Positions 7,634-14,264 of a stretch of 14,264 nucleotides of DNA are shown here, in pieces; position 1 is the first letter of the stretch, and the number at the start of each line of letters is the position of its first letter. Both the position numbers and the translations under genes were made by a program. The stretch is from an uncultured beta proteobacterium (GTDB lineage: Bacteria > Pseudomonadota > Gammaproteobacteria > Burkholderiales > Burkholderiaceae), in contig CAIKGX010000145.1 in the NCBI GenBank assembly GCA_903827075.1, positions 1 to 14,264 of the forward strand. Direction: 5' to 3'. The notes below the pieces were generated by a model. That model had not been told where the DNA came from, did no database searches, and saw only the letters and a program-made list of their open reading frames with translations.

Positions 7634-7873
7634 ATGACCACTAAGCACCCCATTACTGAATGCATTGAAACGCAATTGCAACGCTATCTTGATGATCTCC
7701 AAGGCACACCCCCTTCTGATCTCTATCAGATGGTCTTAGCGGTTGTCGAAAAACCGATGCTCGAATTAGTGATGCAGCATGCCAAACAAAATCAATCTTT
7801 GGCAGCTCAGTACCTTGGCATTAATCGCAATACCTTACATAAGAAACTCGTCGAACATCAACTCTTAAAATAA
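7634..7873 (+). CDS. fis: Fis-family nucleoid-associated DNA-binding protein
   Basis: Fis is a homodimeric DNA-bending protein that shapes the nucleoid and activates rRNA and other promoters. This protein has 79 residues against 98 in E. coli; the shortening is at the N-terminus, where E. coli carries the flexible beta-hairpin arm used to contact DNA invertases. The dimerising helices cover roughly residues 8-50. The C-terminal helix-turn-helix (about 53-73) contains LAAQYLGINRNTLHKKL, matching the Fis signature NRxTLRKKL except that His69 stands where E. coli has the DNA-contacting Arg89. It follows dusB by 15 bp and is probably co-transcribed with it. The ATG is preceded by a pyrimidine-rich stretch without a Shine-Dalgarno sequence. 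Short Fis proteins of about this size are usual in betaproteobacteria. Confidence 0.93.
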   Translation: MTTKHPITECIETQLQRYLDDLQGTPPSDLYQMVLAVVEKPMLELVMQHAKQNQSLAAQYLGINRNTLHKKLVEHQLLK

Positions 7874-7927
7874 ATTACTACTTCTATTTAAACCCTACTA
7901 CTTGCCCCATTCATTTACCTAAAACCT

Positions 7928-9508
7928 ATGATCCGTACAGCCCTCCTCTCCGTCTCTGATAAAAATGGCATCGTACCTTTTGCTAAAGCACTTCATGAGC
8001 AAGGCATAAAGCTAATCTCTACAGGCGGAACTGCAAAGCTATTGGCTGAAAATAACTTGCCTGTAGTTGAGGTTTCTTCATTAACGAAGTTTCCAGAAAT
8101 GCTGGATGGGCGTGTAAAAACATTACATCCCATGGTGCATGGCGGCTTACTTGCACGTAGAGATTTTCCAGAGCATATGGCTGCACTAGAAAAACATGGG
8201 ATCGATACCATCGATATGCTCGTGATTAACCTTTACCCTTTTAATGAAACGGTTGCCCGTGATGACTGCTCATTCGAAGATGCGGTAGAAAATATTGATA
8301 TTGGTGGGCCAGCGATGTTGCGCGCTGCCGCCAAGAATCATCAAGATGTGACTGTGCTAATTTCCCCTGAAGATTACGCACCCGTCTTGGCGGAGATGAA
8401 AGCCAATCAGAATGTAGTCTCTTACAAAACCAATTTAGGTCTAGCAAAAAAAGTATTTGCCCATACCGCCCAATATGATGGCGCAATTGCAAACTACCTA
8501 TCGTCCTTGGGCGATGCTTTAGATCACAAAGCACGCTCAGCCTATCCAGAAACCTTGCACCTGGCCTTTGAAAAGGTGCAAGAGATGCGCTACGGCGAGA
8601 ACCCCCATCAGTCAGCCGCTTTTTATAAAGATATATATCCAGTAGACGGTGCTTTAGCTAATTACAAACAGTTGCAAGGTAAAGAGTTGTCTTACAACAA
8701 TATCGCCGATGCAGACTCTGCTTGGGAATGCGTTAAAAGTTTTTCGAATAATGCAGGGGGTGCTGCAGCTTGCGTCATCATCAAACATGCTAACCCTTGT
8801 GGTGTAGCAGTCGGTAGCAATGCGCTAGAGGCATACCAAAAAGCATTTCAAACTGATCCGAGCTCCGCCTTTGGCGGCATCATCGCTTTTAATGTCTCCT
8901 GTGATGGCGCTGCTGCAGAAGCGATTTCAAAACAATTTGTTGAGGTGCTCATTGCCCCTAGCTTTAGTGATGAAGCAAAAGCCATCTTTGCCGCCAAGCA
9001 AAATGTCCGCTTATTAGAGATTCCACTGGGGAGTGCGTTTAACAACTTTGATTTCAAGCGCGTAGGTGGTGGCTTGTTGGTGCAATCGCCTGATGCCAAA
9101 AACGTTCTGGAAAATGAAATGCGTGTTGTTAGCCAAAGGCTGCCTACTCCAGTTGAAATGAACGACATGATGTTTGCATGGCGCGTAGCTAAATTTGTAA
9201 AGTCCAATGCGATTGTCTATTGCGCAAACGGGATGACTTTAGGTATTGGCGCAGGCCAAATGAGCCGCGTGGATTCGGCACGCATGGCCAGCATTAAGGC
9301 TGAGAATGCAGGCCTCAGCCTTAAAGGATCAGCAGTAGCCAGCGATGCCTTCTTCCCCTTCCGTGATGGCCTAGATGTCGTTGTGAACGGAGGCGCTAGT
9401 TGCGCTATCCAACCGGGCGGCAGCATGCGTGATGATGAAATCATTGCCGCTGCGAATGAACATGGTATTGCTATGATTTTCACCGGCACACGTCATTTCC
9501 GCCATTAA
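7928..9508 (+). CDS. purH: PurH, AICAR transformylase / IMP cyclohydrolase
   Basis: PurH catalyses the last two steps of de novo IMP synthesis: formylation of AICAR with 10-formyl-tetrahydrofolate, then ring closure of FAICAR. The 526-residue length is normal for the bifunctional enzyme. The N-terminal MGS-like cyclohydrolase domain spans about 1-150, with LISTGGTAKLL and MLDGRVKTLHP (Lys64 in the active-site loop). The transformylase domain follows, with RYGENPHQSAA and the catalytic Lys286-His287 in IKHANPCGVAVG. Near the C-terminus are SDAFFPFRDG and the terminal FTGTRHFRH. It begins 54 bp after fis; I see no convincing terminator or PurR-like operator in that gap, so it may be read through from dusB-fis or have its own weak promoter. 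Confidence 0.97.
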   Translation: MIRTALLSVSDKNGIVPFAKALHEQGIKLISTGGTAKLLAENNLPVVEVSSLTKFPEMLDGRVKTLHPMVHGGLLARRDFPEHMAALEKHGIDTIDMLVINLYPFNETVARDDCSFEDAVENIDIGGPAMLRAAAKNHQDVTVLISPEDYAPVLAEMKANQNVVSYKTNLGLAKKVFAHTAQYDGAIANYLSSLGDALDHKARSAYPETLHLAFEKVQEMRYGENPHQSAAFYKDIYPVDGALANYKQLQGKELSYNNIADADSAWECVKSFSNNAGGAAACVIIKHANPCGVAVGSNALEAYQKAFQTDPSSAFGGIIAFNVSCDGAAAEAISKQFVEVLIAPSFSDEAKAIFAAKQNVRLLEIPLGSAFNNFDFKRVGGGLLVQSPDAKNVLENEMRVVSQRLPTPVEMNDMMFAWRVAKFVKSNAIVYCANGMTLGIGAGQMSRVDSARMASIKAENAGLSLKGSAVASDAFFPFRDGLDVVVNGGASCAIQPGGSMRDDEIIAAANEHGIAMIFTGTRHFRH

Positions 9509-9538
9509 ACCAACACTAAAGCAGAGCTGATAGCACCC

Positions 9539-10069
9539 ATGCGCTGGATAGGAATTGACCCAGGTTTACGTACCACCGGTTTTGGCGTTATTGATGTCGA
9601 TGGCCAGAAACTCACATATGTTGCATCTGGGACGATCGAGAGTGGTGATCCCGCCAAGGGTCTGCCTGAGAGATTGGGCGCTCTTTATGCGGGCGTTAAA
9701 GAAGTATTAGAGACATATCATCCTGAAGCTGCGGCTATTGAAGAAGTTTTTCTCAATGTGAATCCTCGATCTACCCTGATGCTAGGACAAGCACGTGGGG
9801 CCGTCATTGCAGCTCTAGTTTCTGAAAAGCTTTCTGTAGCTGAGTACAGCGCCTTACGAGTCAAACAATCGATTGTAGGTACCGGACGTGCAGCCAAGCC
9901 TCAAGTGCAAGAGATGGTCAAACGCTTACTACGTTTAAGTCGTGCTCCAGGTACCGATGCATCAGATGCCCTGGGAGTAGCTATTTGCGCTGCTCATCAT
10001 GCGCAAATACCCAAAGCCATCACCAATGCTCTTGCGGTAAAAACTACAACAAAGAAGCGTAATAATTAA
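9539..10069 (+). CDS. ruvC: RuvC, Holliday-junction endonuclease
   Basis: RuvC is a dimeric endonuclease that cuts Holliday junctions symmetrically after RuvAB branch migration. The 176-residue protein shows the full RNase H-like acidic active site: Asp7 (GIDPGLRTTGFGVI), Glu68 (AIEEVFLNVNP), and Asp140 and Asp143 (GTDASDALGVA), at the same spacing as E. coli Asp7, Glu66, Asp138 and Asp141. LMLGQARGA and the basic segment AKPQVQEMVKRLL are also family features. It starts 30 bp after purH and lies 28 bp before ruvA. The order ruvC-ruvA-ruvB suggests one transcript. The last dozen residues are Lys/Thr-rich and look unstructured. Confidence 0.96.
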   Translation: MRWIGIDPGLRTTGFGVIDVDGQKLTYVASGTIESGDPAKGLPERLGALYAGVKEVLETYHPEAAAIEEVFLNVNPRSTLMLGQARGAVIAALVSEKLSVAEYSALRVKQSIVGTGRAAKPQVQEMVKRLLRLSRAPGTDASDALGVAICAAHHAQIPKAITNALAVKTTTKKRNN

Positions 10070-10097
10070 AAGAATTTAAACAGGTTAAGATCTTCAT

Positions 10098-10679
10098 ATG
10101 ATTGGTCGCATTCAAGGAACCTTAATTTCGGTTCACCCTCCCCGCCTATTGGTTGATTGCCAAGGGGTTGGCTATGAGGTTGACGTGCCCATGAGCACCC
10201 TATACCAGCTGCCTGAGGTGAACCAAAAGATTACTTTGCTCACGCATTTTCAGGTTCGCGAAGATGCGCAACAGCTTTTTGGCTTTGCCACAGAGACTGA
10301 GCGTGAAGCATTTAGGGCCCTCATTAAGATCAGCGGCGTAGGCTCACGTACTGCATTAGCCGTTCTCTCTGGTATGAGCGTAAATGAATTAGCCCAAGCC
10401 ATTGCCATGCAAGAAGCAGGTCGTCTTACCCAAGTTCCCGGCATTGGTAAGAAAACGGCTGAGCGCCTTTGCCTAGAGCTCAAGGGCAAATTAGCCCCAG
10501 ACCTTGGCATTACTACTGGCAAGCCCCATGTGATCGAAGCGACTAGTGAAGTTCTGCAGGCACTGTTAGCACTAGGCTACTCAGAAAAAGAAGCACTGTT
10601 GGCACTTAAGCAAATCCCACCAGACAGTACGGTTTCTGATGGTATTCGGATGGGCTTGAAGTACTTATCTAAAGCATAA
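10098..10679 (+). CDS. ruvA: RuvA, Holliday-junction recognition subunit
   Basis: RuvA forms tetramers that hold the Holliday junction open and load two RuvB rings for branch migration. The 193-residue protein has the N-terminal OB-fold (about 1-65, beginning MIGRIQGTLI). Two helix-hairpin-helix motifs follow: LIKISGVGSRTALAVLSG (about 75-92) and LTQVPGIGKKTAERLCLELK (about 110-130). After a linker rich in Thr, Gly and Pro comes the small RuvB-binding domain III (about 146-193, LQALLALGYSEKEALLAL). The length is close to the E. coli protein (203). No strong Shine-Dalgarno sequence precedes the ATG. Confidence 0.96.
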   Translation: MIGRIQGTLISVHPPRLLVDCQGVGYEVDVPMSTLYQLPEVNQKITLLTHFQVREDAQQLFGFATETEREAFRALIKISGVGSRTALAVLSGMSVNELAQAIAMQEAGRLTQVPGIGKKTAERLCLELKGKLAPDLGITTGKPHVIEATSEVLQALLALGYSEKEALLALKQIPPDSTVSDGIRMGLKYLSKA

Positions 10680-10722
10680 ATAATCAAACGCCTCATTATC
10701 CAAACACCACTAAACTTGTAGC

Positions 10723-11790
10723 ATGGCAATCCATACCGAAGACCTCAGCTCTATTCCCGAAGATTTACCAGGTGACAATGATCGCATTGTGAGCGGTGCC
10801 GCCGGTAATGCAGAGGCCGTCTTTGAAAGGGCCTTACGCCCAAAGCAGTTAGATGAGTATGTTGGCCAAACCAAGGCCCGCACCCAATTAGAGATCTTTA
10901 TTAGTGCAACTAGAGCAAGACAGGAAGCGCTTGATCACGTCCTCCTATTTGGCCCTCCAGGACTTGGTAAAACCACGCTGGCGCACATTATTGCCAGAGA
11001 GCTTGGCGTCAATCTGCGCCAAACTAGTGGTCCCGTTTTAGATAGACCCGGTGATCTCGCAGCCTTACTGACTAACCTAGAAACTAACGATGTGCTCTTT
11101 ATCGACGAGATCCATCGCTTGTCACCAGTAGTTGAAGAGATTCTCTATCCAGCCTTAGAGGATTACAGTCTGGATATTATGATTGGTGAAGGCCCTGCTG
11201 CACGTAGTGTCAAGATTGACCTCAAGCCCTTCACACTGATTGGAGCAACCACCCGCGCTGGCATGTTAACTAACCCCTTGCGCGATCGCTTTGGTATTGT
11301 CGCCAGACTCGAGTTCTACACCACAGAAGAATTGACCAAAATTATTAATCGCTCAGCTAGCTTATTAAAGGCAACAATTGATCCAGCGGGATCGGTAGAG
11401 ATTGCAAAGCGGGCTCGCGGCACTCCTCGTATTGCTAACCGCCTCTTGCGTCGTGTACGGGACTATGCCGAAGTTAAAGGTACTGGCACGATTACTAAAG
11501 ATATGGCTGATGCTGCACTCAAAATGCTGGACGTTGATCCCAGTGGTTTTGATGTGATGGATAGAAAATTACTGGAGGCCATTTTGCACAAATTTGATGG
11601 CGGCCCAGTAGGCATTGATAACCTAGCAGCAGCCATTGGCGAAGAGCGCGATACGATTGAAGATGTTCTGGAGCCCTACTTAATTCAGCAGGGTTACCTA
11701 CAGAGAACCTCGCGCGGTAGAGTAGCAACCAGACAGGCTTACGAGCACTTTGGATTAACGCCACCAAGCAACTCAGGAACTCTAGACTAA
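10723..11790 (+). CDS. ruvB: RuvB, Holliday-junction branch-migration ATPase
   Basis: RuvB is the hexameric AAA+ motor that pumps DNA through the RuvA-junction complex. The 355-residue protein carries Walker A GPPGLGKTT at 77-85 (Lys83), Walker B LFIDEIHRL (Asp128, Glu129), sensor 1 GATTRAG and the arginine-finger region NPLRDRFG (Arg187, Arg189). A small helical lid follows, then a C-terminal winged-helix domain from about residue 270 that ends in YLQRTSRGRVAT. Residues 1-35 form an acidic N-terminal extension ahead of the family core (RPKQLDEYVGQ). The gene ends tail to tail with tyrS, overlapping it by 4 bp, so no separate terminator fits between the two. Confidence 0.97.
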   Translation: MAIHTEDLSSIPEDLPGDNDRIVSGAAGNAEAVFERALRPKQLDEYVGQTKARTQLEIFISATRARQEALDHVLLFGPPGLGKTTLAHIIARELGVNLRQTSGPVLDRPGDLAALLTNLETNDVLFIDEIHRLSPVVEEILYPALEDYSLDIMIGEGPAARSVKIDLKPFTLIGATTRAGMLTNPLRDRFGIVARLEFYTTEELTKIINRSASLLKATIDPAGSVEIAKRARGTPRIANRLLRRVRDYAEVKGTGTITKDMADAALKMLDVDPSGFDVMDRKLLEAILHKFDGGPVGIDNLAAAIGEERDTIEDVLEPYLIQQGYLQRTSRGRVATRQAYEHFGLTPPSNSGTLD

Positions 11791-13019
11791 GCGAGCGTTA
11801 CCTTAGCAAATTTTCGCTTACCCACTTGTACTACGTAAGTTCCCGCCTCAACCTTTAGCTGTTTATCAGTGATAGTTTCACCATCGATCTTCACACCGTT
11901 TTGTTCAATATTGCGATTAGCTTCAGATGTAGATGGAGCTAAGCCTGCAGCCTTCAAGAAATTGGCAACCCCCATGGGGGCGCCATCGAGTGTGACTTCG
12001 GGAATATTGTCTGGTATACCGCCTTTAGCGCGGTGATTAAAATCTTCCAAAGCTTTGTCAGCAGCAACTTCCGAGTGAAAGCGTGTCACGATCTCTTGAC
12101 CGAGAAGCACCTTGCAGTCGCGTGGATTTCTACCGGCAGCAACTTCTTGCTTCATGAGATCAATTTCCGCCAGGGGGCGAAATGAGAGCAGAGTGAAGTA
12201 ATCCCACATTAAGTCATCAGAGATACTCATGATCTTGCCGAACATCTCGCTAGCTGGCTCACTAATTCCAATGTAATTTCCCTTAGACTTACTCATCTTC
12301 TCAACGCCGTCTAGGCCAACGAGAAGGGGCATCGTCAAAATACATTGGGGCTCTTGGCCATACTCACGTTGCAGCTCACGGCCAACTAAGAGATTAAATT
12401 TTTGATCGGTACCACCAAGTTCTAGATCACTCTTTAACGCCACCGAGTCATAACCTTGCATCAAAGGATACAAAAATTCATGTACCGAAATCGGTACGCC
12501 ACTGCGGTAGCGCTTTGTAAAGTCATCGCGCTCTAGCATCTGCGCCACCGTATATTTTGCCGCCAATTGAATCATGCCCCGTGCACCCAGCGGATCGCAC
12601 CACTCACTGTTGTAACGCACTTCAGTCTTTGCGGGATCTAGAACCATGCTCGCTTGGCGATAATAGGTTTGGGCATTCACAGCAATTTCTTCTGCGGTTA
12701 AGGGTGGGCGTGTGGCGTTACGTCCTGAGGGATCGCCAATCATGCTTGTAAAGTCCCCGATCAAGAAAATGACCGTATGGCCTAAATCTTGCAACTGGCG
12801 TAACTTGTTCAAAACAACGGTATGCCCCAAATGAATATCCGGCGCTGTGGGATCTAAACCCAGCTTAATACGTAATGGAGTTCCTGTGGCCTGGCTACGG
12901 GCCAGTTTTTGGATCCAATCCGCCTCAACCAATAGTTCATCGCAACCCCTTTTAGTTACTTCAAGGGCTGCAAAAACTTCGGGAGTTAGTGGATATTTTT
13001 GCTCTGGTTTAGCCGTCAT
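11787..13019 (-). CDS. tyrS: TyrS, tyrosyl-tRNA synthetase
   Basis: This class Ic aminoacyl-tRNA synthetase charges tRNA-Tyr. The 410-residue protein has the HIGH-type motif HLGH at 63-66 in LGLDPTAPDIHLGHTVVL and the KMSKS loop at 241-245. Between them are the tyrosine/tRNA-binding QGYDSVALKSDLELGGTDQ segment and FLIGDFTSMIGDPSGR. A C-terminal S4 RNA-binding domain occupies about 345-405 (VANFLKAAGLAPS followed by NGVKIDGE). The KMSKS form and the length place it with the shorter TyrZ-like bacterial subclass rather than the E. coli TyrS subclass (KFGKT); this sub-assignment is from memory of the families. It is the only complete minus-strand gene in the window and diverges from anmK across 89 bp. 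Confidence 0.96.
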   Translation of the reverse strand: MTAKPEQKYPLTPEVFAALEVTKRGCDELLVEADWIQKLARSQATGTPLRIKLGLDPTAPDIHLGHTVVLNKLRQLQDLGHTVIFLIGDFTSMIGDPSGRNATRPPLTAEEIAVNAQTYYRQASMVLDPAKTEVRYNSEWCDPLGARGMIQLAAKYTVAQMLERDDFTKRYRSGVPISVHEFLYPLMQGYDSVALKSDLELGGTDQKFNLLVGRELQREYGQEPQCILTMPLLVGLDGVEKMSKSKGNYIGISEPASEMFGKIMSISDDLMWDYFTLLSFRPLAEIDLMKQEVAAGRNPRDCKVLLGQEIVTRFHSEVAADKALEDFNHRAKGGIPDNIPEVTLDGAPMGVANFLKAAGLAPSTSEANRNIEQNGVKIDGETITDKQLKVEAGTYVVQVGKRKFAKVTLA

Positions 13020-13108
13020 GCGAATTAGAGTTACTTAGTCGGTTAAATTAGTGTTTAGATTGCTAAAGCATAATTGTCGCATCCCTGAGAGCAGAACCTA
13101 GATACCGC
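13020..13108. promoter_or_regulatory. Divergent tyrS / anmK promoter gap
   Basis: Both genes are transcribed away from these 89 bp, so promoters for each must lie here or inside the other gene's 5' end. On the plus strand TGCTAAAGCATAAT (13061-13074) offers a -10 (CATAAT, or TAAAGC preceded by TGC). It shares TGCTAAAG with the dusB promoter candidate. No clear -35 partner is visible for either direction. I see no T-box or other long leader structure, as expected for this lineage. GAGAG before anmK is about 20 bases from its ATG, too far to be a normal ribosome-binding site. Confidence 0.35.
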
Positions 13109-14239
13109 ATGAATAAACCCGCTTTCCTCTATATTGGCTTGATGTCTGGCACCAGCCTAGATGGGATCGATGCTGTCTTGGCCAAGATTGAGTCTGACGG
13201 GAGCGCCCACCTTGAAGAGGCGGTGAGTGTTGCTTTTGCACCAGAATTACGTCAATCTCTACTTGAGTTGCAAAGCCCTGGGAATAATGAGATTCATCGA
13301 GAAAATCAAGCAGCCAATGCCTTGGCTCTAGCTTATGCCAAAACGGTTCATCAGCTACTAACAAAGGCTGAACTGCAGCCCTCAGATATCACCGCCATTG
13401 GCGCCCATGGCCAAACCATCCGTCACCAAGCCCAACTTGCCGATCATCTAGCTTATACCCACCAAACACTCAATGCTGCCCTGCTGGCAGAAAAGACAGG
13501 GATTGATGTCATTGCTGACTTTAGAAGTCGGGATATGGCTGCAGGCGGGCATGGGGCGCCTTTAGTCCCCAGCTTTCATGCTCAGCAATTTGCCTCAAAC
13601 GACAATACCGCTGTTCTGAATATTGGTGGCATTGCCAACCTCACACTTCTACCAGCAAATGGTGAGGTAGCAGGGTTTGATTGTGGGCCCGGAAATATGC
13701 TGATGGACGCTTGGATTGCAGAACAGCAAGGTCATGCCTTTGATGAAAACGGTACCTGGGCACTTCAAGGCAAAGTTAACGACGTCTTACTCAATCGCAT
13801 GTTAACGGATTCTTTCTTTACCAAAGCACCACCGAAGAGTACTGGACGAGATGATTTCCATCTTGAATGGTTACAAAAATATATTGGGAATGAAAATATC
13901 AATGCAGAAGATGTACAAGCAACCCTGCTCCATTTGACAGCCATCGCTGCCTTACAAGCACTAGTGCAGCATGCCCCGCAAACCCAGAAACTGATTGTCT
14001 GTGGTGGTGGTGCACGCAATGCCGCACTGATGAATGTATTTAAAACCTACTCCGCCAAATTATTAACATCATCTGTAGAAATTGTGACGAGTGATACGCT
14101 TGGTATTGATCCACAACTCGTGGAAGGCCTTGCTTTTGCTTGGCTTGCATGGGCTCATAAAGAAAAACGGCCAGCAAATTTGCCGGCCGTTACGGGAGCG
14201 AAGGGTCCTAGAATCCTAGGTGCTTGCTATCCAGCTTAA
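13109..14239 (+). CDS. anmK: AnmK, anhydro-N-acetylmuramic acid kinase
   Basis: AnmK cleaves the 1,6-anhydro bond of anhydro-MurNAc released by lytic transglycosylases and phosphorylates it to MurNAc-6-phosphate. The 376-residue protein shows the sugar-kinase (ASKHA-like) signatures of the family. These are GLMSGTSLDGIDA at 10-22 (ATP binding), IGAHGQTIRH, DFRSRDMAAGGHGAPLVP at 137-154, LNIGGIANLT, FDCGPGNMLMDAW with Asp191 in the expected catalytic-base position, and VCGGGARN near the C-terminus. In an AmgK/MurU organism the product would be dephosphorylated to MurNAc by a MupP-type phosphatase, not seen here, and re-enter through amgK and murU at the left end of the window. The stop codon overlaps that of the convergent erpA. 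Confidence 0.96.
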   Translation: MNKPAFLYIGLMSGTSLDGIDAVLAKIESDGSAHLEEAVSVAFAPELRQSLLELQSPGNNEIHRENQAANALALAYAKTVHQLLTKAELQPSDITAIGAHGQTIRHQAQLADHLAYTHQTLNAALLAEKTGIDVIADFRSRDMAAGGHGAPLVPSFHAQQFASNDNTAVLNIGGIANLTLLPANGEVAGFDCGPGNMLMDAWIAEQQGHAFDENGTWALQGKVNDVLLNRMLTDSFFTKAPPKSTGRDDFHLEWLQKYIGNENINAEDVQATLLHLTAIAALQALVQHAPQTQKLIVCGGGARNAALMNVFKTYSAKLLTSSVEIVTSDTLGIDPQLVEGLAFAWLAWAHKEKRPANLPAVTGAKGPRILGACYPA

Positions 14240-14242
14240 GCT
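14233..14242. other. Palindrome shared by the anmK and erpA stop codons
   Basis: AGCTTAAGCT reads the same on both strands. It supplies the final Ala codon (GCT) and TAA stop of anmK on the plus strand, and the final Ala codon and TAA of erpA on the minus strand. The two stops share two of their three bases. The geometry is seen directly. Confidence 0.8.
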
Positions 14243-14264
14243 GAGAAAGAAGATCCACAACCAC
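14236..14264 (-). CDS. erpA: ErpA-type Fe-S cluster insertion protein (C-terminal 8 codons only)
   Basis: Read on the minus strand, the right edge of the window encodes GCGSSFSA and then TAA. This is the characteristic C-terminus of A-type iron-sulfur carriers (CGCGxSF), which includes two of the cluster-binding cysteine positions, one of them visible here. The SSFSA ending fits ErpA better than IscA. Adjacency to anmK also matches gene order I recall from Burkholderiaceae. ErpA transfers [4Fe-4S] or [2Fe-2S] clusters to apo-proteins such as those of isoprenoid synthesis. Only 29 bases are present, so the assignment rests on a short motif plus context. Confidence 0.7.

Noticed and set aside
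7874..7927. Purine-responsive operator or riboswitch before purH
   Set aside because: The 54-bp gap is too short for a riboswitch and shows no dyad or PurR-like box.
8848..9207. 119-residue minus-strand open frame inside purH
   Set aside because: It lies wholly within a well-supported gene on the other strand, with composition explained by the purH codons and no recognisable domain.
13098..13364. Minus-strand open frame over the anmK 5' end
   Set aside because: It covers the conserved ATP-binding start of anmK (MSGTSLDG) on the other strand and has a low-complexity, unfamiliar translation.
1..14264. Horizontally acquired or mobile island, defence system, CRISPR array
   Set aside because: All genes are core housekeeping genes with similar composition; there is no integrase, transposase, tRNA gene, direct-repeat array or toxin-antitoxin-like pair.

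Overview
The window looks like chromosomal housekeeping DNA from a betaproteobacterium of the Burkholderiaceae, most likely Polynucleobacter or a close relative. The reasons are the moderate GC content, the short Fis next to DusB, the AmgK/MurU route of cell-wall recycling beside lptD, the pepP-ubiH pair, and a compact ruvC-ruvA-ruvB block next to tyrS, anmK and erpA. The genus is inferred from protein character and gene order; no marker gene here proves it. Coding density is very high: the longest gap without a gene is 161 bp. There are no RNA genes, insertion sequences, prophage genes or CRISPR arrays.

Layout. Positions 1-2135 (minus strand) hold the first 711 codons of lptD, the outer-membrane LPS translocon; its C-terminus lies beyond the left edge. 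A 33-bp divergent gap with TATAAT-like boxes on both strands separates it from a plus-strand run of amgK, murU, pepP and ubiH (2169-6440), which abut or overlap and probably form one operon. A 161-bp gap (6441-6601) carries an FNR/CRP-family-like palindrome, a perfect 11-bp inverted repeat and a likely promoter. It precedes dusB-fis (6602-7873), followed by purH and ruvC-ruvA-ruvB (7928-11790), all on the plus strand. ruvB meets the minus-strand tyrS tail to tail with a 4-bp overlap. tyrS and anmK diverge from an 89-bp gap. anmK meets the last 8 codons of a minus-strand erpA at the right edge, with the two stop codons overlapping.

How the genes fit together. LptD exports LPS. AmgK and MurU convert recovered MurNAc to UDP-MurNAc, and AnmK feeds the same recycling route from anhydro-MurNAc, so three steps of peptidoglycan salvage lie within 12 kb. 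UbiH serves ubiquinone synthesis. DusB modifies tRNA and shares a transcript with the nucleoid protein Fis. PurH makes IMP, RuvABC resolves Holliday junctions, TyrS charges tRNA-Tyr and ErpA delivers Fe-S clusters.

I see no undescribed multi-gene system. The observations most worth a second look are small: the regulatory-looking ubiH-dusB gap, a His in place of a DNA-contacting Arg in Fis, the single cysteine in the visible mature LptD, almost universal lack of Shine-Dalgarno sequences, and the fused 3' ends of convergent genes.
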